Below, piece after piece: positions 43,890-56,493 of a stretch of 64,000 nt of DNA. Both the position numbers and the translations under genes were made by a program. Under the pieces are notes generated by a model. That model saw only the letters and a program-made list of their open reading frames with translations, had not been told where the DNA came from and made no database searches. The stretch's first letter is position 1, and every line of letters begins with the position of its first letter. This DNA is from Orobanche coerulescens (Eukaryota; Streptophyta; Magnoliopsida; Lamiales; Orobanchaceae): assembly GCA_033398695.1 (NCBI GenBank), contig CM065816.1, positions 128,871,358 through 128,935,357 on the forward strand. The letters are read 5' to 3'.

Positions 43890-44395
43890 CCGGAAAATTC
43901 GATCGGCCGGGCGACCTTCGCCGGAATCCGGTCAGAAAACAACTGTCCTGCTGGAACTCGGCCGCCGGAAAAACTGACCCGCCGGACGTCGTCCAACTCC
44001 AGCCCATTTCCGTCTATGGCCGGTTTTCACCATCTCCGCCTGCAACTCCTCGCCGGAAGTATGTCAAACCTCCGTTCCGCCGTCCGTTCCGGACAAAAAC
44101 CACCTCCGGTCGCCGGAATCAATAGAAACGCATCCATGGCCGGAGACCATGAAGAACGCCTGTGCCTGAGCTCCGTCTCGCCGGAAATCGGAACAGCTCG
44201 ACCGGATTTGCAGCCTTCCGATTCGGAAATTCCGACCAGGCCGCCGCCGAGCTCCGGTCGTCGCCGGAGGTGTCAGTCCTCTACTCTGGTCCTCAACTCC
44301 AGTCCGTCGCCGGAAATGAAGAAGCCGCTGCCCGTCCTCAAGCTCTACCTCGCCGGAAAAAATGGGAGAGATGAAGAGAAAAGAGAGGGGACAAG
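43890..44395 (-). other. GC-rich leader block inside the LTR
   Basis: About 500 bp of CGCCGGAAAT/TCCGGCGAC-rich sequence sits between AT microsatellites and is kept almost unchanged in all three LTRs (also 49810-50285 and 55765-56230). On the minus strand it follows a CT-rich stretch, like the 5' leader of many plant transcripts. Reading frames are open on both strands (for example 43683-44453 plus), but the CCGG repetition explains this, and I do not call a gene. Confidence 0.5.
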
Positions 44396-44596
44396 AGCCG
44401 AGATGACGGAGAGAGAGAGAGATGATGCAGGAAGAAGAAGAAAAAAAAAGTGAGAGGGAACGAGAGAGAGAGAGGACAAGAGAGAGAGAAATGATGATAT
44501 ATATATATGTATGTATATATATATAGCATGAGGGATTGGGAGGGGAATAAATCACGTGAGAAGAGAATCACAAGGTAGGTAGGTAACATGATGATA

Positions 44597-44662
<66 letters not shown>
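44597..44662. repeat. (TA)n microsatellite next to LTR promoter
   Basis: About 66 bp of TA in LTR 1, only about 33 bp at 50518-50551 in LTR 2. At 56471-56493 in LTR 3 the copia element has inserted at its edge. Confidence 0.9.
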
Positions 44663-44666
<4 letters not shown>

Positions 44667-44732
44667 GATACCCCAAAGATACCCTGGTCCCGAAAGTTGA
44701 CCACGAGGAAGGTTCCCACCACCTACCACGCA

Positions 44733-44815
44733 TTACGTACGTAACCTCAGGGCGCAACGTACGCAATCGTAACAAATTAGCGTACGTAATGCTACACAGG
44801 TAGCGTACGCTATGG
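44733..44815 (-). promoter_or_regulatory. Palindrome TTACGTACGTAA and partial copies, LTR 1
   Basis: One perfect site at 44733-44744, then CAACGTACGCAA, GCGTACGTAATGC and GCGTACGCTA relics. The equivalent in LTR 2 is at 50620. In LTR 3 this part was removed by the copia insertion. A TA run (44597-44662) stands in the TATA position. Confidence 0.5.
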
Positions 44816-45021
44816 CTATAAACTTAGCCAAAATTCTAAACTCGCCAAGCAACAACCAAACGACGAAATCAACTGTCAGTCGAAGATAAATATTTCGATC
44901 CCGGAATATTTTAATACGATATACATTGTATTGGTCCAAACAACAACACTTGTACAATTCCAAATGAATACGTACAACTCAACAGTAACACGAAAAAAAA
45001 AAATTACCCCCGGATATTACA

Positions 45022-45733
45022 TACTCCCCCCCTAATATTCATCAGGATAAGAAAACAACATCTCCAGGAATACTCCTCAATACGAGCAATTCCGCCTAAG
45101 CAACTGGGCCGACCCTACGGGTCCCCACGTCTCCTCTGCCTGAACAAGGCGAAAAAAATCAAGTGATAAAGACACTCAATCAAATTCGAGATTAGCCGAA
45201 TCATGACTCTCCTGCTAGAGACCAGCCAGGAAGTCGTACTAACCGCATGACTCGTAACACCGGCGTACACATCCCGAGGGAGCCGCTCATTGTACATGTC
45301 TACGATCATCGGTGTACACTCCCCCCCGTTCTCATCAGCATCGGACGCCCATGCAGTCACGGACTCGTACCACAAAAGAAAATAACAACGCACGAATAGT
45401 CCTCGAGACCATATCGAACGCACGCCTAAGTCCCCATGACTTGACGTCTCGAATCACAATGAACGATTACCCAGATCATCACAAAAATCTCTGCAAGGAC
45501 CAAAAGGAAAGAAAATCACATCAAATGACTCAAGTGTCAAGATTCTCAGATACAATGATAACAAGATAGATCAACCATAAATGGTTCGCAACCACAATGC
45601 TAAAATACAGACCAAGTCAAACATCAATCCGAAAGACAAGGAAAATACAAATCAAGGTTACATCTCAAATGTACCCGAAATCCACATCCTCCAGATCATC
45701 GAGCTCCTCGATCTCATCGACTCGAGAAAGACC
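45022..45733 (-). other. Non-coding 3' internal region 1 with polypurine tract
   Basis: Minus-strand TTAGGGGGGGAGTA abuts LTR 1 at 45022-45035. The rest has a 102-codon stretch with no recognised domain. The same sequence is at 50912-51624. Confidence 0.6.
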
Positions 45734-46417
45734 CTAATCTGAACTCGCTACTTCCCCTCGGGTGTCCATACCTCTGGCTCCCGAAGCCCGATATGACCCC
45801 TTGGATGAAGTACGGACTGAAGTGACAAAATCTCTCGAGGCCCATGAGCTCTCTCGAGACCTACTGGCACTAGAACTCCTGCAGTATTCTGAAGGTGTCC
45901 CTACCTCCGACATAGAAAAATAAATAATAGCTGGCACTGTACATAGAGTACTAACATGCCCCGCTGAATCACAATTAAAACAAATAACAGTCGAACTCGT
46001 CACCTGAGAAGAAAATGCTTTCCCAGTACGAAGCCGACTAGGAAATGACCTCTTGGACGTCGGAGCTCGATGTCCCTCTGAACGAATCGGCATCCTAGTC
46101 CTCTCACCAAAAGAAACTGAAGGATCCTTCTGAGTAAGCTCCTCGATCGTAAGCTCTGCTCCAAGAGCCTTCTCGATGAATTCGCCAAGTGAACTACAAT
46201 TGTGATTGAACAACTGTATTCTCAACCGCGGGTTCAACATCTTGTTAAAATACTTGATCTTATCCGCCTCAGTACGGATAACAGATGAAATAAATTGAAG
46301 AAGTCCTTGAAACTTCTCAACAATAACAATAACACCCTCGTCCTCGACGGAGTCGGGGTTCAAAACCTCCGACAACTTGGCTTCACGAAGTGGAGCCGGA
46401 TAATACCTCTCTAACAT
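45734..46417 (-). CDS. gag: Gag fragment with zinc knuckle, internal region 1
   Basis: 227 codons. It starts MLERYYPAPLREAKLSEVLN and has the Ty3 gag C-terminal pattern (EKFQGLLQFISSVIRTEADK, IKYFNKMLNPRLRIQL), a basic stretch and one CCHC knuckle CFNCDSAGHVSTLC. The same frame extends upstream as WIEFKTL, but a TAA at about 46460 separates it from ATWWLANHFRSRAR-like gag sequence, so the N-terminal half is broken. It would bind RNA and form particles; it lacks the first half of the gag domain. No protease follows. Confidence 0.65.
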   Translation of the reverse strand: MLERYYPAPLREAKLSEVLNPDSVEDEGVIVIVEKFQGLLQFISSVIRTEADKIKYFNKMLNPRLRIQLFNHNCSSLGEFIEKALGAELTIEELTQKDPSVSFGERTRMPIRSEGHRAPTSKRSFPSRLRTGKAFSSQVTSSTVICFNCDSAGHVSTLCTVPAIIYFSMSEVGTPSEYCRSSSASRSRESSWASRDFVTSVRTSSKGSYRASGARGMDTRGEVASSD

Positions 46418-47044
46418 GAGAGTCTTGAACTCGATCCAAACACAATCACGATCGGTGGGTTATCGAGCACGACTCCGAAAATGATTCGCCAGCCACCAAA
46501 GTATTGGTACGAGGTTTCGGTGTCGGCCCACTCGCGGCCTCTACCCTCTCGCCACGTCCTCTTTCCGCATCTAAGAATAACGTTCAATCATGACCACAGC
46601 TCAAATACGCCTCAACGGCCAGAATGCTAGGTCAACGCAAAACACGAGTATACATACTCAACAGATAAAGGATCACATTGATCGCGCTAATCATAGCCGA
46701 TACAGAGCCCACACGCTCCAAAGCAAATAATCATAAATCAATCGCACCCGATCGTCACATACAAGTGTCAACAAAACAGGTTTAATCAATGACATAATGA
46801 ATGTATGCACATAATAGAGAATAGAGTCCTTACACAGGTCATACGAAGCTTCGAGGTCTTGCGATACTAGTCTTCACTGACGACGACTCGATGAAAGAAT
46901 GACTCATACAGTCGTCCAACTATCACGACTCACAAAACCCGATCGCCTGTGTTGTCATAACTCGATGCCCGCTACTACCGCCTTGTAGAGCCACATAACA
47001 CACAAGCCGTGGTATTTCACAACCCAACTCTCGATACCATCTTC
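46418..47044 (-). pseudogene. Gag N-terminal region and leader, internal region 1
   Basis: A stop at about 46460 interrupts the gag frame, upstream of which WWLANHFRSR is readable (to about 46510). The primer site is decayed (TGGTATCGAGAG at 47023-47039). No intact start for gag is visible. Confidence 0.5.
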
Positions 47045-50000
47045 TCAGAACACCCCCAAATCCCATTGGGTCATTACAGTGCCGTGGACCCCACACCAGG
47101 TGATCCACCAGGCGAACACGACTAAAATACAACAAACTGACCAAAATAGGAAATCACAGACCCTACTATGATGTCCTACATACTATTCCGATATGGAATT
47201 TCAACGACAAGGATGGGCCTACATGGCCAAAATAAAATACAACAACATACACGAGCCTTGCTCGGATAATACAAAACGTCAACGACTGAACAAAATTGGA
47301 GTACTCCAAACTGTCTGACCGACGTGAACACCAAAATATCTCGGACTAGTATCGCTCGAATGCCTCGTCGCCATCGTCATGCCCCTGTGTCTCAACTCTC
47401 TCCTCGCAAGTACCTAAAACATGAAAACATGTTCCGCCCCCACGGGGTCAGTCATCCAGAATAATGAATACCAAATACATGCACAACATGATATGCATCC
47501 AAAGGCAGAATAAACAGTACAACAATGGTAGTACGAGATGCTCACAAACCAAAGTAAGAATCGAGCATTCGTGGAACACTATGCCCCTGGCATGCGATCA
47601 ATACCTGCTCAATAGGTTAGAACATAAGTGCCCAACGGCGAATCATCAATATAGAACACAACAATACATTACCCGAAGGTAAATCAAACCAACGCTGAAA
47701 TAAATAAGGATCACAATGCCCGAAGGCTCCAACGGAAATACCATTACATCACAATGGCCTGAAAGCCCTCAGCCGAAGCTGCCAAAATATCACGATGGCC
47801 TGAAAGCCGAACCTGGCCGCCAAAATATCACGGTGGCTCGAAAGCCGAATGTACAAGCTGTAAATCATCACAATACAGATCTCAAAGAAACAAACATGAC
47901 TGTCGAACATACCTCTCAGGCGTATGAACGCTCAGTCACAAAACGTCAAACTCATCCAATACTATGGACGATCATAGTTGTACGGCTCAAAGATGGACAT
48001 CACAGTATGCCCGATCCGGAAATGTGTCCGTGCACATGTCCGCCCCGTATATGGAATCCAGAATATACGTGGGACAATGTACCTAATTAGCCTCACGAAA
48101 CTACGTCTCGTGTGCACAGTCCAATGCAGAATAATATCCACCAATGACTATATAAGTGCCTGGCTAAAAATCCTACACAATAACCAATCGGAACGCAGAT
48201 ATGATTCCGGATATGTCACGATACAACATGACAACTAAACTCAAAGGATAACACATCCAATACAAATCATACGACTCGCCAAGTGAACGATGACACACGA
48301 ATAATGAAAGATCGACACGACCAACAATATTCGAAACAACCATCCTGGGATCAAAATCCCTAAGGACCGATTAACACGAGCAACGATCACAACACAACAG
48401 TTCGGGAAAATCCTCAACCTTCAAAGATCACAAAATTACCAAGTTCACAAGAATAATAGTGTGCTGCCTTGAATCGGTCAACACGACAATAATAATTCAA
48501 TGGATGGGAATTATCGTTGATAATCCCAATTCAATACTTCGACATCGTAGAATGGCCAATCGATAACAATTATACAACGGATGAGAATTATCTTTTTGAC
48601 AACGGATGGGAATTATCTTTGATAATCCCAATTAAATATATCGATTACCGTTAGAGCGGACAATCGATAATAATTATACAACGGATGGGAATTATCTTTG
48701 ATAATCCCAATTCAATATATCGATTACCTTCAGAACGGTTAACCGATAACAATTGTACAACGGATGTCTCGGCATCTTTAATCGGTTACCGATAACGAAG
48801 ATGATAATCGAATACGTCAATGCCTTCAATCGGCCAAAACGACATCAATAGAAAAACACTGATATCAATAACGACAATTCACAAAAAAAAATATCTTGAT
48901 GGGACATCAATCAATAATAACAATCGATACGTCGATGCCGCGAACCGGCTATCAACAACAATATCTCAAAGGAACATCAATCAACAATAACAATCGATAT
49001 GTCGATACCGCGAACCGGCTATCGACAACAATATTACCAACAAGTACCGCAATGCCTTGGATCGGCCATTTACGAACAACAATAATATTTGGCATAATTT
49101 GCCAAAGGGTATCGTATCAAACAATCCCCTGATATCAACAAAATCATAAAGAGACCAAGTTTGGTCTCGAAATGATACACACATTCATACACATACATGA
49201 TAACATTAATCTCATTGACCAGTACAAGTATAAAACTTGCCTCAAACCGAAGGCGAGAAAGTCCTTCCACGATCAACGTCCTACCACGAATCGATCAACG
49301 ACGTCCTCCGACAATCACAAGCACTCGAACAACCTTGAATGAAATACAATTCATTCGATAACACGATATCGACCGAAAACGACATAATAGATAATTCCGA
49401 TTCCAACACGAACACATACTATACTCGTATTTATCCGTATACACACACATATATATAATATACATATATATATGTATAATATACATACGGTACACACATT
49501 ACTAACACACACTCACTACATAATATATATATATATATATATATATATACTGCACATGCACTCACAATTTATATATATATACACAACACATATATATATA
49601 TATTCTTATACAACACACACACCACTGCACATTACAACACACACACACACCACTGCACATTACATATATATATATATATAACACATCTTTATACATTATA
49701 TATATATACACAGAACACACACCAAACACATACATATATATATAACAGTACACACCATTCACGCATATATATATATATACATACCTGAACACACACAACA
49801 CACCACACAAGGACTTACCCGGAAAAGTCGATCGGCCGGGCGACCTTCGCCGGAATCCGGTCAGAAAACAACTCTCCTGCTGGAACTCGGCCGCCGGAAA
49901 AACTGACCCGCCGGACTTCGTCCAACTCCAGCCCATTTCCGTCTATGGCCGGTTTTCACCATCTCCGCCTGCAACTCCTCGCCGGAAGTATGTCAAACCT

Positions 50001-50514
50001 CCGTTCCGCCGTCCGTTCCGGACAAAAACCACCTCCGGTCGCCGGAATCAATGGAACCGCATCCATGGCCGGAGACCATGAAGAACGCCTGTGCCTGAGC
50101 TCCGTCTCGCCGGAAATCGGAACAGCTCGACCGGATTTGCAGCCTTCCGATTCGGAAATTCCGACCAGGCCGCCGCCGAGCTCCGGTCGTCGCCGGAGGT
50201 GTCAGTCCTCTACTCTGGTCATCAACTCCAGTCCGTCGCCGGAAATGAAGAAGCCGCTGCCCGTCCTCAAGCTCTACCTCGCCGGAAAAAATGGGAGAGA
50301 TGAAGAGAAGAGAGAGGGGACAAGAGCCGAGATGACGGAGAGAGAGAGATGATGCAGGAAGAAGAAGAAAAAAAATGAGAGGGAACGAGAGAGAGAGGAC
50401 AAGAGAGAGAGAAATGATGATATATATATGTATGTATATATATATAGCATGAGGGATTGGGAGGGGAATAAATCACGTGAGAAGAGAATCACAAGGTAGG
50501 TAGGTAACATGATG

Positions 50515-50553
<39 letters not shown>

Positions 50554-50911
50554 GATACCCCAAAGATACCCTGGTCCCGAAAGTTGACCACGAGGAAGGT
50601 TCCCACCACCTACCACGCATTACGTACGTAACCTCAGGGCGCAACGTACGCAATCGTAACAAATTAGCGTACGTAATGCTACACAGGTAGCGTACGCTAT
50701 GGCTATAAACTTAGCCAAAATTCTAAACTCGCCAAGCAACAACCAAACGACGAAATCAAACCGTCGACCAGTATAAATATTTCGATCCCGGAATATTTTA
50801 ATACGATATACATTGTATTGGTCCAAACAACAACACTTGTACAATTCCAAATGAATACGTACAACTCAACAGTAACACGAAAAAAAAAAAAAATTACCCC
50901 CGGATATTACA
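47045..50911 (-). repeat. LTR 2 of the array (3867 bp)
   Basis: The start is decayed (TCAGAACACCC for TGTAACACCC). It shares the CACACCACTGCACATTAC duplication and several substitutions with LTR 3 rather than LTR 1. The perfect TTACGTACGTAA lies at 50620-50631. Confidence 0.9.
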
Positions 50912-51624
50912 TACTCCCCCCTAATATTCATCAGGATAAGAAAACAACATCTCCAGGAATACTCCTCAATACGAGCAATTCCGCCTAAGCAACTGGGCCG
51001 ACCCTACGGGTCCCCACGTCTCCTCTGCCTGAACAAGGCGAAAAAAATCAAGTGATAAAGACACTCAATCAAATGCGAGATTAGCCGAATCATGACTCTC
51101 CTGCTAGAGACCAGCCAGGAAGTCGTACTAACCGCATGACTCGTAACACCGGCGTACACATCCCGAGGGAGCCGCTCATTGTACATGTCTACGATCATCG
51201 GTGTACACTCCCCCCCGTTCTCATCAGCATCGGACGCCCATGCAGTCACGGACTCGTACCACAAAAGAAAATAACAACGCACGAATAGTCCTTGAGACCA
51301 TATCGAACGCACGCCTAAGTCCCCATGACTTGACGTCTCGAATCACAATGAACGATTACCCAGATCATCACAAAAATCTAGGGTACAGGACCAAAAGGAA
51401 AGAAAATCACATCAAATGACTCAAGTGTCAAGATTCTCAGATACAATGATAACAAGATAGATCAACCATAAATGGTTCGCAACCACAATGCTAAAATACA
51501 GACCAAGTCAAACATCAATCCGAAAGACAAGGAAAATACAAATCAAGGTTACATCTCAAATGTACCCGAAATCCACATCCTCCAGATCATCGAGCTCCTC
51601 GATCTCATCGACTCGAGGAAGACC

Positions 51625-52308
51625 CTAATCTGAACTCGCTACTTCCCCTCGGGTGTCCATACCTCTGGCTCCCGAAGCCCGATATGACCCCTTGGATGAA
51701 GTACGGACTGAAGTGACAAAATCTCTCGAGGCCCATGAGCTCTCTCGAGACCTACTGGCACTAGAACTCCTGCAGTATTCTGAAGGTGTCCCTACCTCCG
51801 ACACAGAAAAATAAATAATAGCTGGCACTGTACATAGAGTACTAACATGCCCCGCTGAATCACAATTAAAACAAATAACAGTCGAACTCGTCACCTGAGA
51901 AGAAAATGCTTTCCCAGTACGAAGCCGACTAGGAAATGACCTCTTGGACGTCGGAGCTCGATGTCCCTATGAACGAATCGGCATCCTAGTCCTCTCACCA
52001 AAAGAAACTGAAGGATCCTTCTGAGTAAGCTCCTCGATCGTAAGCTCTGCTCCAAGAGCCTTCTCGATGAATTCGCCAAGTGAACTACAATTGTGATTGA
52101 ACAACTGTATTCTCAACCGCGGGTTCAACATCTTGTTAAAATACTTGATCTTATCCGCCTCAGTACGGATAACAGATGAAATAAATTGAAGAAGTCCTTG
52201 AAACTTCTCAACAATAACAATAACACCCTCGTCCTCGACGGAGTCGGGGTTCAAAACCTCCGACAACTTGGCTTCACGAAGTGGAGCCGGATAATACCTC
52301 TCTAACAT
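51625..52308 (-). pseudogene. gag: Gag fragment, internal region 2 (nonsense codon)
   Basis: Same protein as 45734-46417, broken by TAG at 51967-51969 where region 1 has GAG. Both sides stay in one frame. The CCHC knuckle CFNCDSAGHVSTLC is kept. Confidence 0.75.
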
Positions 52309-52920
52309 GAGAGTCTTGAACTCGATCCAAACACAATCACGATCGGTGGGTTATCGAGCACGACTCCGAAAATGATTCGCCAGCCACCAAAGTATTGGTA
52401 CGAGGTTTCGGGTGTCGGCCCACTCTGCGGCCTCTACCCCCTCTGCCACGTCCTCTTTCCAGACTGAAAGAATAACGTTCAATCATGACCACAGCTCAAA
52501 TACGCCTCAACGGCCAGAATGCTAGGTCAACGCAAAACACGAGTATACATACTCAACAGATAACGGATCACATCGATCGCGCTAATCATAGCCGATACAG
52601 AGCCCACACGCTCCAAAGCAAATAATCATAAATCAATCGCACCCGATCGTCACATACAAGTGTCAACAAAACAGGTTTAATCAATGACATAATGAATGTA
52701 TGCACATAATAGAGAATAGAGTCCTTACACAGGTCATACGAAGCTTCGAGGTCTTGCGATACTAGTCTTCACTGACGACGACTCGATGAAAGAATGACTC
52801 ATACAGTCGTCCAACTATCACGACTCACAAAACCCGACTGCCCAGGTTGTCATAACCTGACAGCCCCGCTACTACCGCCTTGGTAGAGCCACATAACACA
52901 CAAGCCAGGGTATCTCACAA

Positions 52921-52938
52921 CCCAACTCTCTGATACCA
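52921..52938 (-). other. Primer binding site of the array family
   Basis: Minus-strand TGGTATCAGAGAGTTGGG. The first ten bases equal the initiator Met site shared with the Tekay-like element, so both families would use the same primer. Confidence 0.75.
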
Positions 52939-52943
52939 TCTTC

Positions 52944-55422
52944 TGTAACACCCCCAAATCCCATTGGGTCATTACAGTGCCGTGGACCCCACACCAGGTG
53001 ATCCACCAGGCGAACACGACTAAAATACAACAAACTGACCAAAATAGGAAATCACAGACCCTACTATGATGTCCTACATACTATTCCGATATGGAATTTC
53101 AACGACAAGGATGGGCCTACATGGCCAAAATAAAATACAACAACATACACGAGCCTTGCTCGGATAATACAAAATGACAACGACTGAACAAAATTGGAGT
53201 ACTCCAAACTGTCTGACCGACGTGAACACCAAAATATCTCGGACTAGTATCGCTCGAATGCCTCGTCGCCATCGTCATGCCCCTGTGTCTCAACTCTCTC
53301 CTCGCAAGTACCTAAAACATGAAAACATGTTCCGCCCCACTGGTCACCATCCAGAATAATGAATACCAAATACATGCACAACATGATATGCATCCAAAGG
53401 CAGAATAAACAGTACAACAATGGTAGTACGAGATGCTCACAAACCAAAGTAAGAATCGAGCATTCGTGGAACACTATGCCCCTGGCATGCGATCAATACC
53501 TGCTCAATAGGTTAGAACATAAGTGCCCAACGGCGAATCATCAATATAGAACACAACAATACATTACCTGAAGGTAAATCAAACCAACGCTGAAATAAAT
53601 AAGGATCACAATGCCCGAAGGCTCCAACGGAAATACCATTACATCACAATGGCCTGAAAGCCCTCAGCCGAAGCTGCCAAAATATCACGATGGCCTGAAA
53701 GCCGAACAGCCCGAAGCTGCCAAAATATCACGGTGGCCTGAAAGCCGAACAGCCCGAAGCTGTAAATCATCACAATACAGATCTCAAAGAAACAAACATG
53801 ACTTTCGAACATACCCCTCAGGCGTATGAATGCTCAGTCACAAAACGTCAAACTCATCCAATACTATGGACGATCATAGTTGTACGGCTCAAAGATGGAC
53901 ATCACAGTATGCCCGATCCGGAAATGTGTCCATGCACATGTCCGCCCCGTATATGGAATCCAGAATATACGTGGGACAATGTACCTAATTAGCCTCACGA
54001 AACTACGTCTCGTGTGCACAGTCCAATGCAGAATAATATCCACCAATGACTATATAAGTGCCTGGCTAAAAATCCTACACAATAACCAATCGGAACGCAG
54101 ATATGATTCCGGATATGTCACGATACAACATGACAACTAAACTCAAAGGATAACACATCCAATACAAATCATACGACTCGCCAAGTGAACGATGACACAC
54201 GAATAATGAAAGATCGACACGACCAACAATATTCGAAACAACCATCCTGGGATCAAAATCCCTAAGGACCGATTAACACGAGCAACGATCACAACACAAC
54301 AGTTCGGGAAAATCCTCAACCTTCAAAGATCACAAAATTACCAAGTTCACAAGAATAATAGTGTGCTGCCTTGAATCGGTCAACACGACAATAATAATTC
54401 AATGGATGGGAATTATCGTTGATAATCCCAATTCAATACTTCGATTACTGTAGAATGGCCAATCGATAACAATTATACAACGGATGAGAATTATCTTTTT
54501 GACAACGGATGGGAATTATCTTTGATAATCCCAATTAAATATATCGATTACCGTTAGAGCGGACAATCGATAATAATTATACAACGGATGGGAATTATCT
54601 TTGATAATCCCAATTCAATATATCGATTACCTTCAGAACGGTTAACCGATAACAATTGTACAACGGATGTCTCGGCACCTTTAATCGGTTACCGATAACG
54701 AAGATGATAATCGAATACGTCAATGCCTTCAATCGGCCAAAACGACATCAATAGAAAAACACTGATATCAATAACGACAATTCACAAAAAAAAAATATCT
54801 TGATGGGACATCAATCAATAATAACAATCGATACGTCGATGCCGCGAACCGGCTATCAAAACAATATCTCAAAGGAACATTAATCAACAATAACAATCGA
54901 TATGTCGATACCGCGAACCGGCTATCGACAACAATATTACCAACAAGTACCGCAATGCCTTGGATCGGCCATTTACGAACAACAATAATATTTGGCATAA
55001 TTTGCCAAAGGGTATCGTATCAAACAATCCCCTGATATCAACAAAATCATAAAGAGACCAAGTTTGGTCTCGAAATGATACACACATTCATACACATACA
55101 TGATAACATTAATCTCATTGACCAGTACAAGTATAAAACTTGCCTCAAACCGAAGGCGAGAAAGTCCTTCCACGATCAACGTCCTACCACGAATCGATCA
55201 ACGACGTCCTCCGACAATCACAAGCACTCGAACAACCTTGAATGAAATACAATTCATTCGATAACACGATATCGACCGAAAACGACATAATAGATAATTC
55301 CGATTCCAACACGAACACATACTATACTCGTATTTATCCGTATACACACACATATATATAATATACATATATATATGTATAATATACATACGGTACACAC
55401 ATTACTAACACACACTCACTAC

Positions 55423-55457
<35 letters not shown>

Positions 55458-55664
55458 TGCACATGCACTCACAATTTATATATATATACACAACACATAT
55501 ATATATATATTCTTATACAACACACACACACCACTGCACATTACAACACACACACACACCACTGCACATTACATATATATATAACACATCTTTATACATT
55601 ATATATATATACACAGAACACACACCAAACACATACATATATATATAACAGTACACACCATTCA

Positions 55665-55714
<50 letters not shown>

Positions 55715-56365
55715 CCTGAACACACACAACACACAACACACAACACACCACACAAGGACTTACCCGGAAAAGTCGATCGGCCGGGCGACCTTCGCCGGAA
55801 TCCGGTCAGAAAACAACTCTCCTGCTGGAACTCGGCCGCCGGAAAAACTGACCCGCCGGACTTCGTCCAACTCCAGCCCATTTCCGTCTATGGCCGGTTT
55901 TCACCATCTCCGCCTGCAACTCCTCGCCGGAAGTATGTCAAACCTCCGTTCCGCCATCCGTTCCGGACAAAAACCACCTCCGGTCGCCGGAATCAATGGA
56001 ACCGCATCCATGGCCGGAGACCATGAAGAACGCCGGTGCCTGAGCTCCGTCTCGCCGGAAATTGGAACAGCTCGACCGGATTTGCAGCCTTCCGATTCGG
56101 AAATTCCGACCAGGCCGCCGCCGAGCTCCGGTCGTCGCCGGAGGTGTCAGTCCTCTACTCCGGTCATCAACTCCAGTCCATCGCCGGAAATGAAGAAGCC
56201 GCTGCCCGTCCTCAAGCTCTACCTCACCGGAAAAAATGGGAGAGATGAAGAGAAGAGAGAGGGGACGAGAGCCGAGATGATGGAGAGAGAGAGAGATGAT
56301 GCAGGAAGAAGAAGAAAAAAAAAGTGAGAGAGGGAACGAGAGAGAGAGGACAAGAGAGAGAGAAA

Positions 56366-56399
<34 letters not shown>

Positions 56400-56493
56400 C
56401 ATGAGGGATTGGGAGGGGAATAAATCACGTGAGAAGAGAATCACAAGGTAGGTAGGTAACATGATGATAATATATATATATATATATATATAT
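52944..56493 (-). repeat. LTR 3 of the array, cut by a copia LTR
   Basis: TGTAACACCC start, same order of parts as LTRs 1 and 2. It ends in the TA microsatellite where the copia LTR begins (56494). The promoter palindrome region is missing to the right of the cut and may lie beyond the copia element. Confidence 0.85.

Larger units (their letters stand above)
41165..45021 (-). repeat. LTR 1 of the array (3857 bp)
   Basis: TGTAACACCC ... GGATATTACA. On the minus strand the order is palindrome region (44733-44815), TA-rich stretch, GA/CT-rich leader, GC-rich 'CGCCGG' block (43890-44390), TA/CA microsatellites, the tandem units (42623-42895), hairpin units (41872-41986), and the end. It is slightly more diverged than the other two copies and lacks their CACACCACTGCACATTAC duplication. 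Confidence 0.9.
50912..52943 (-). other. Internal region 2 of the array
   Basis: Almost identical to 45022-47044 and includes the same polypurine tract. The primer site is well kept here: TGGTATCAGAGAGTTGGG at 52921-52938 with a 5-base spacer to LTR 3, matching the start of initiator Met tRNA complement. Confidence 0.85.
41165..56493 (-). mobile_element. Tandem array LTR-int-LTR-int-LTR of a gag-only gypsy family
   Basis: Three long LTRs (41165-45021, 47045-50911, 52944-56493 truncated) alternate with two almost identical internal regions (45022-47044 and 50912-52943, about 2.03 kb each). Each internal region carries only gag on the minus strand. A Met-type primer site and a G-run polypurine tract are present. 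No PR, RT or IN remains anywhere in the internal regions. The third LTR is cut by a copia element at 56494. The left flank is ATCCG; no right flank is available for a duplication test. Confidence 0.85.

Noticed and set aside
43683..44453. 256-codon plus-strand ORF, also open in the other two LTRs (49945-50352, 55890-56327)
   Set aside because: It begins in a TA microsatellite and runs through a CCGG-rich leader. Frames are open on both strands, and conservation is explained by LTR identity.
45115..45423. 102-codon ORF repeated at 51004-51312
   Set aside because: Found twice only because the two internal regions are duplicates. It has no domain and lies between gag and the polypurine tract.
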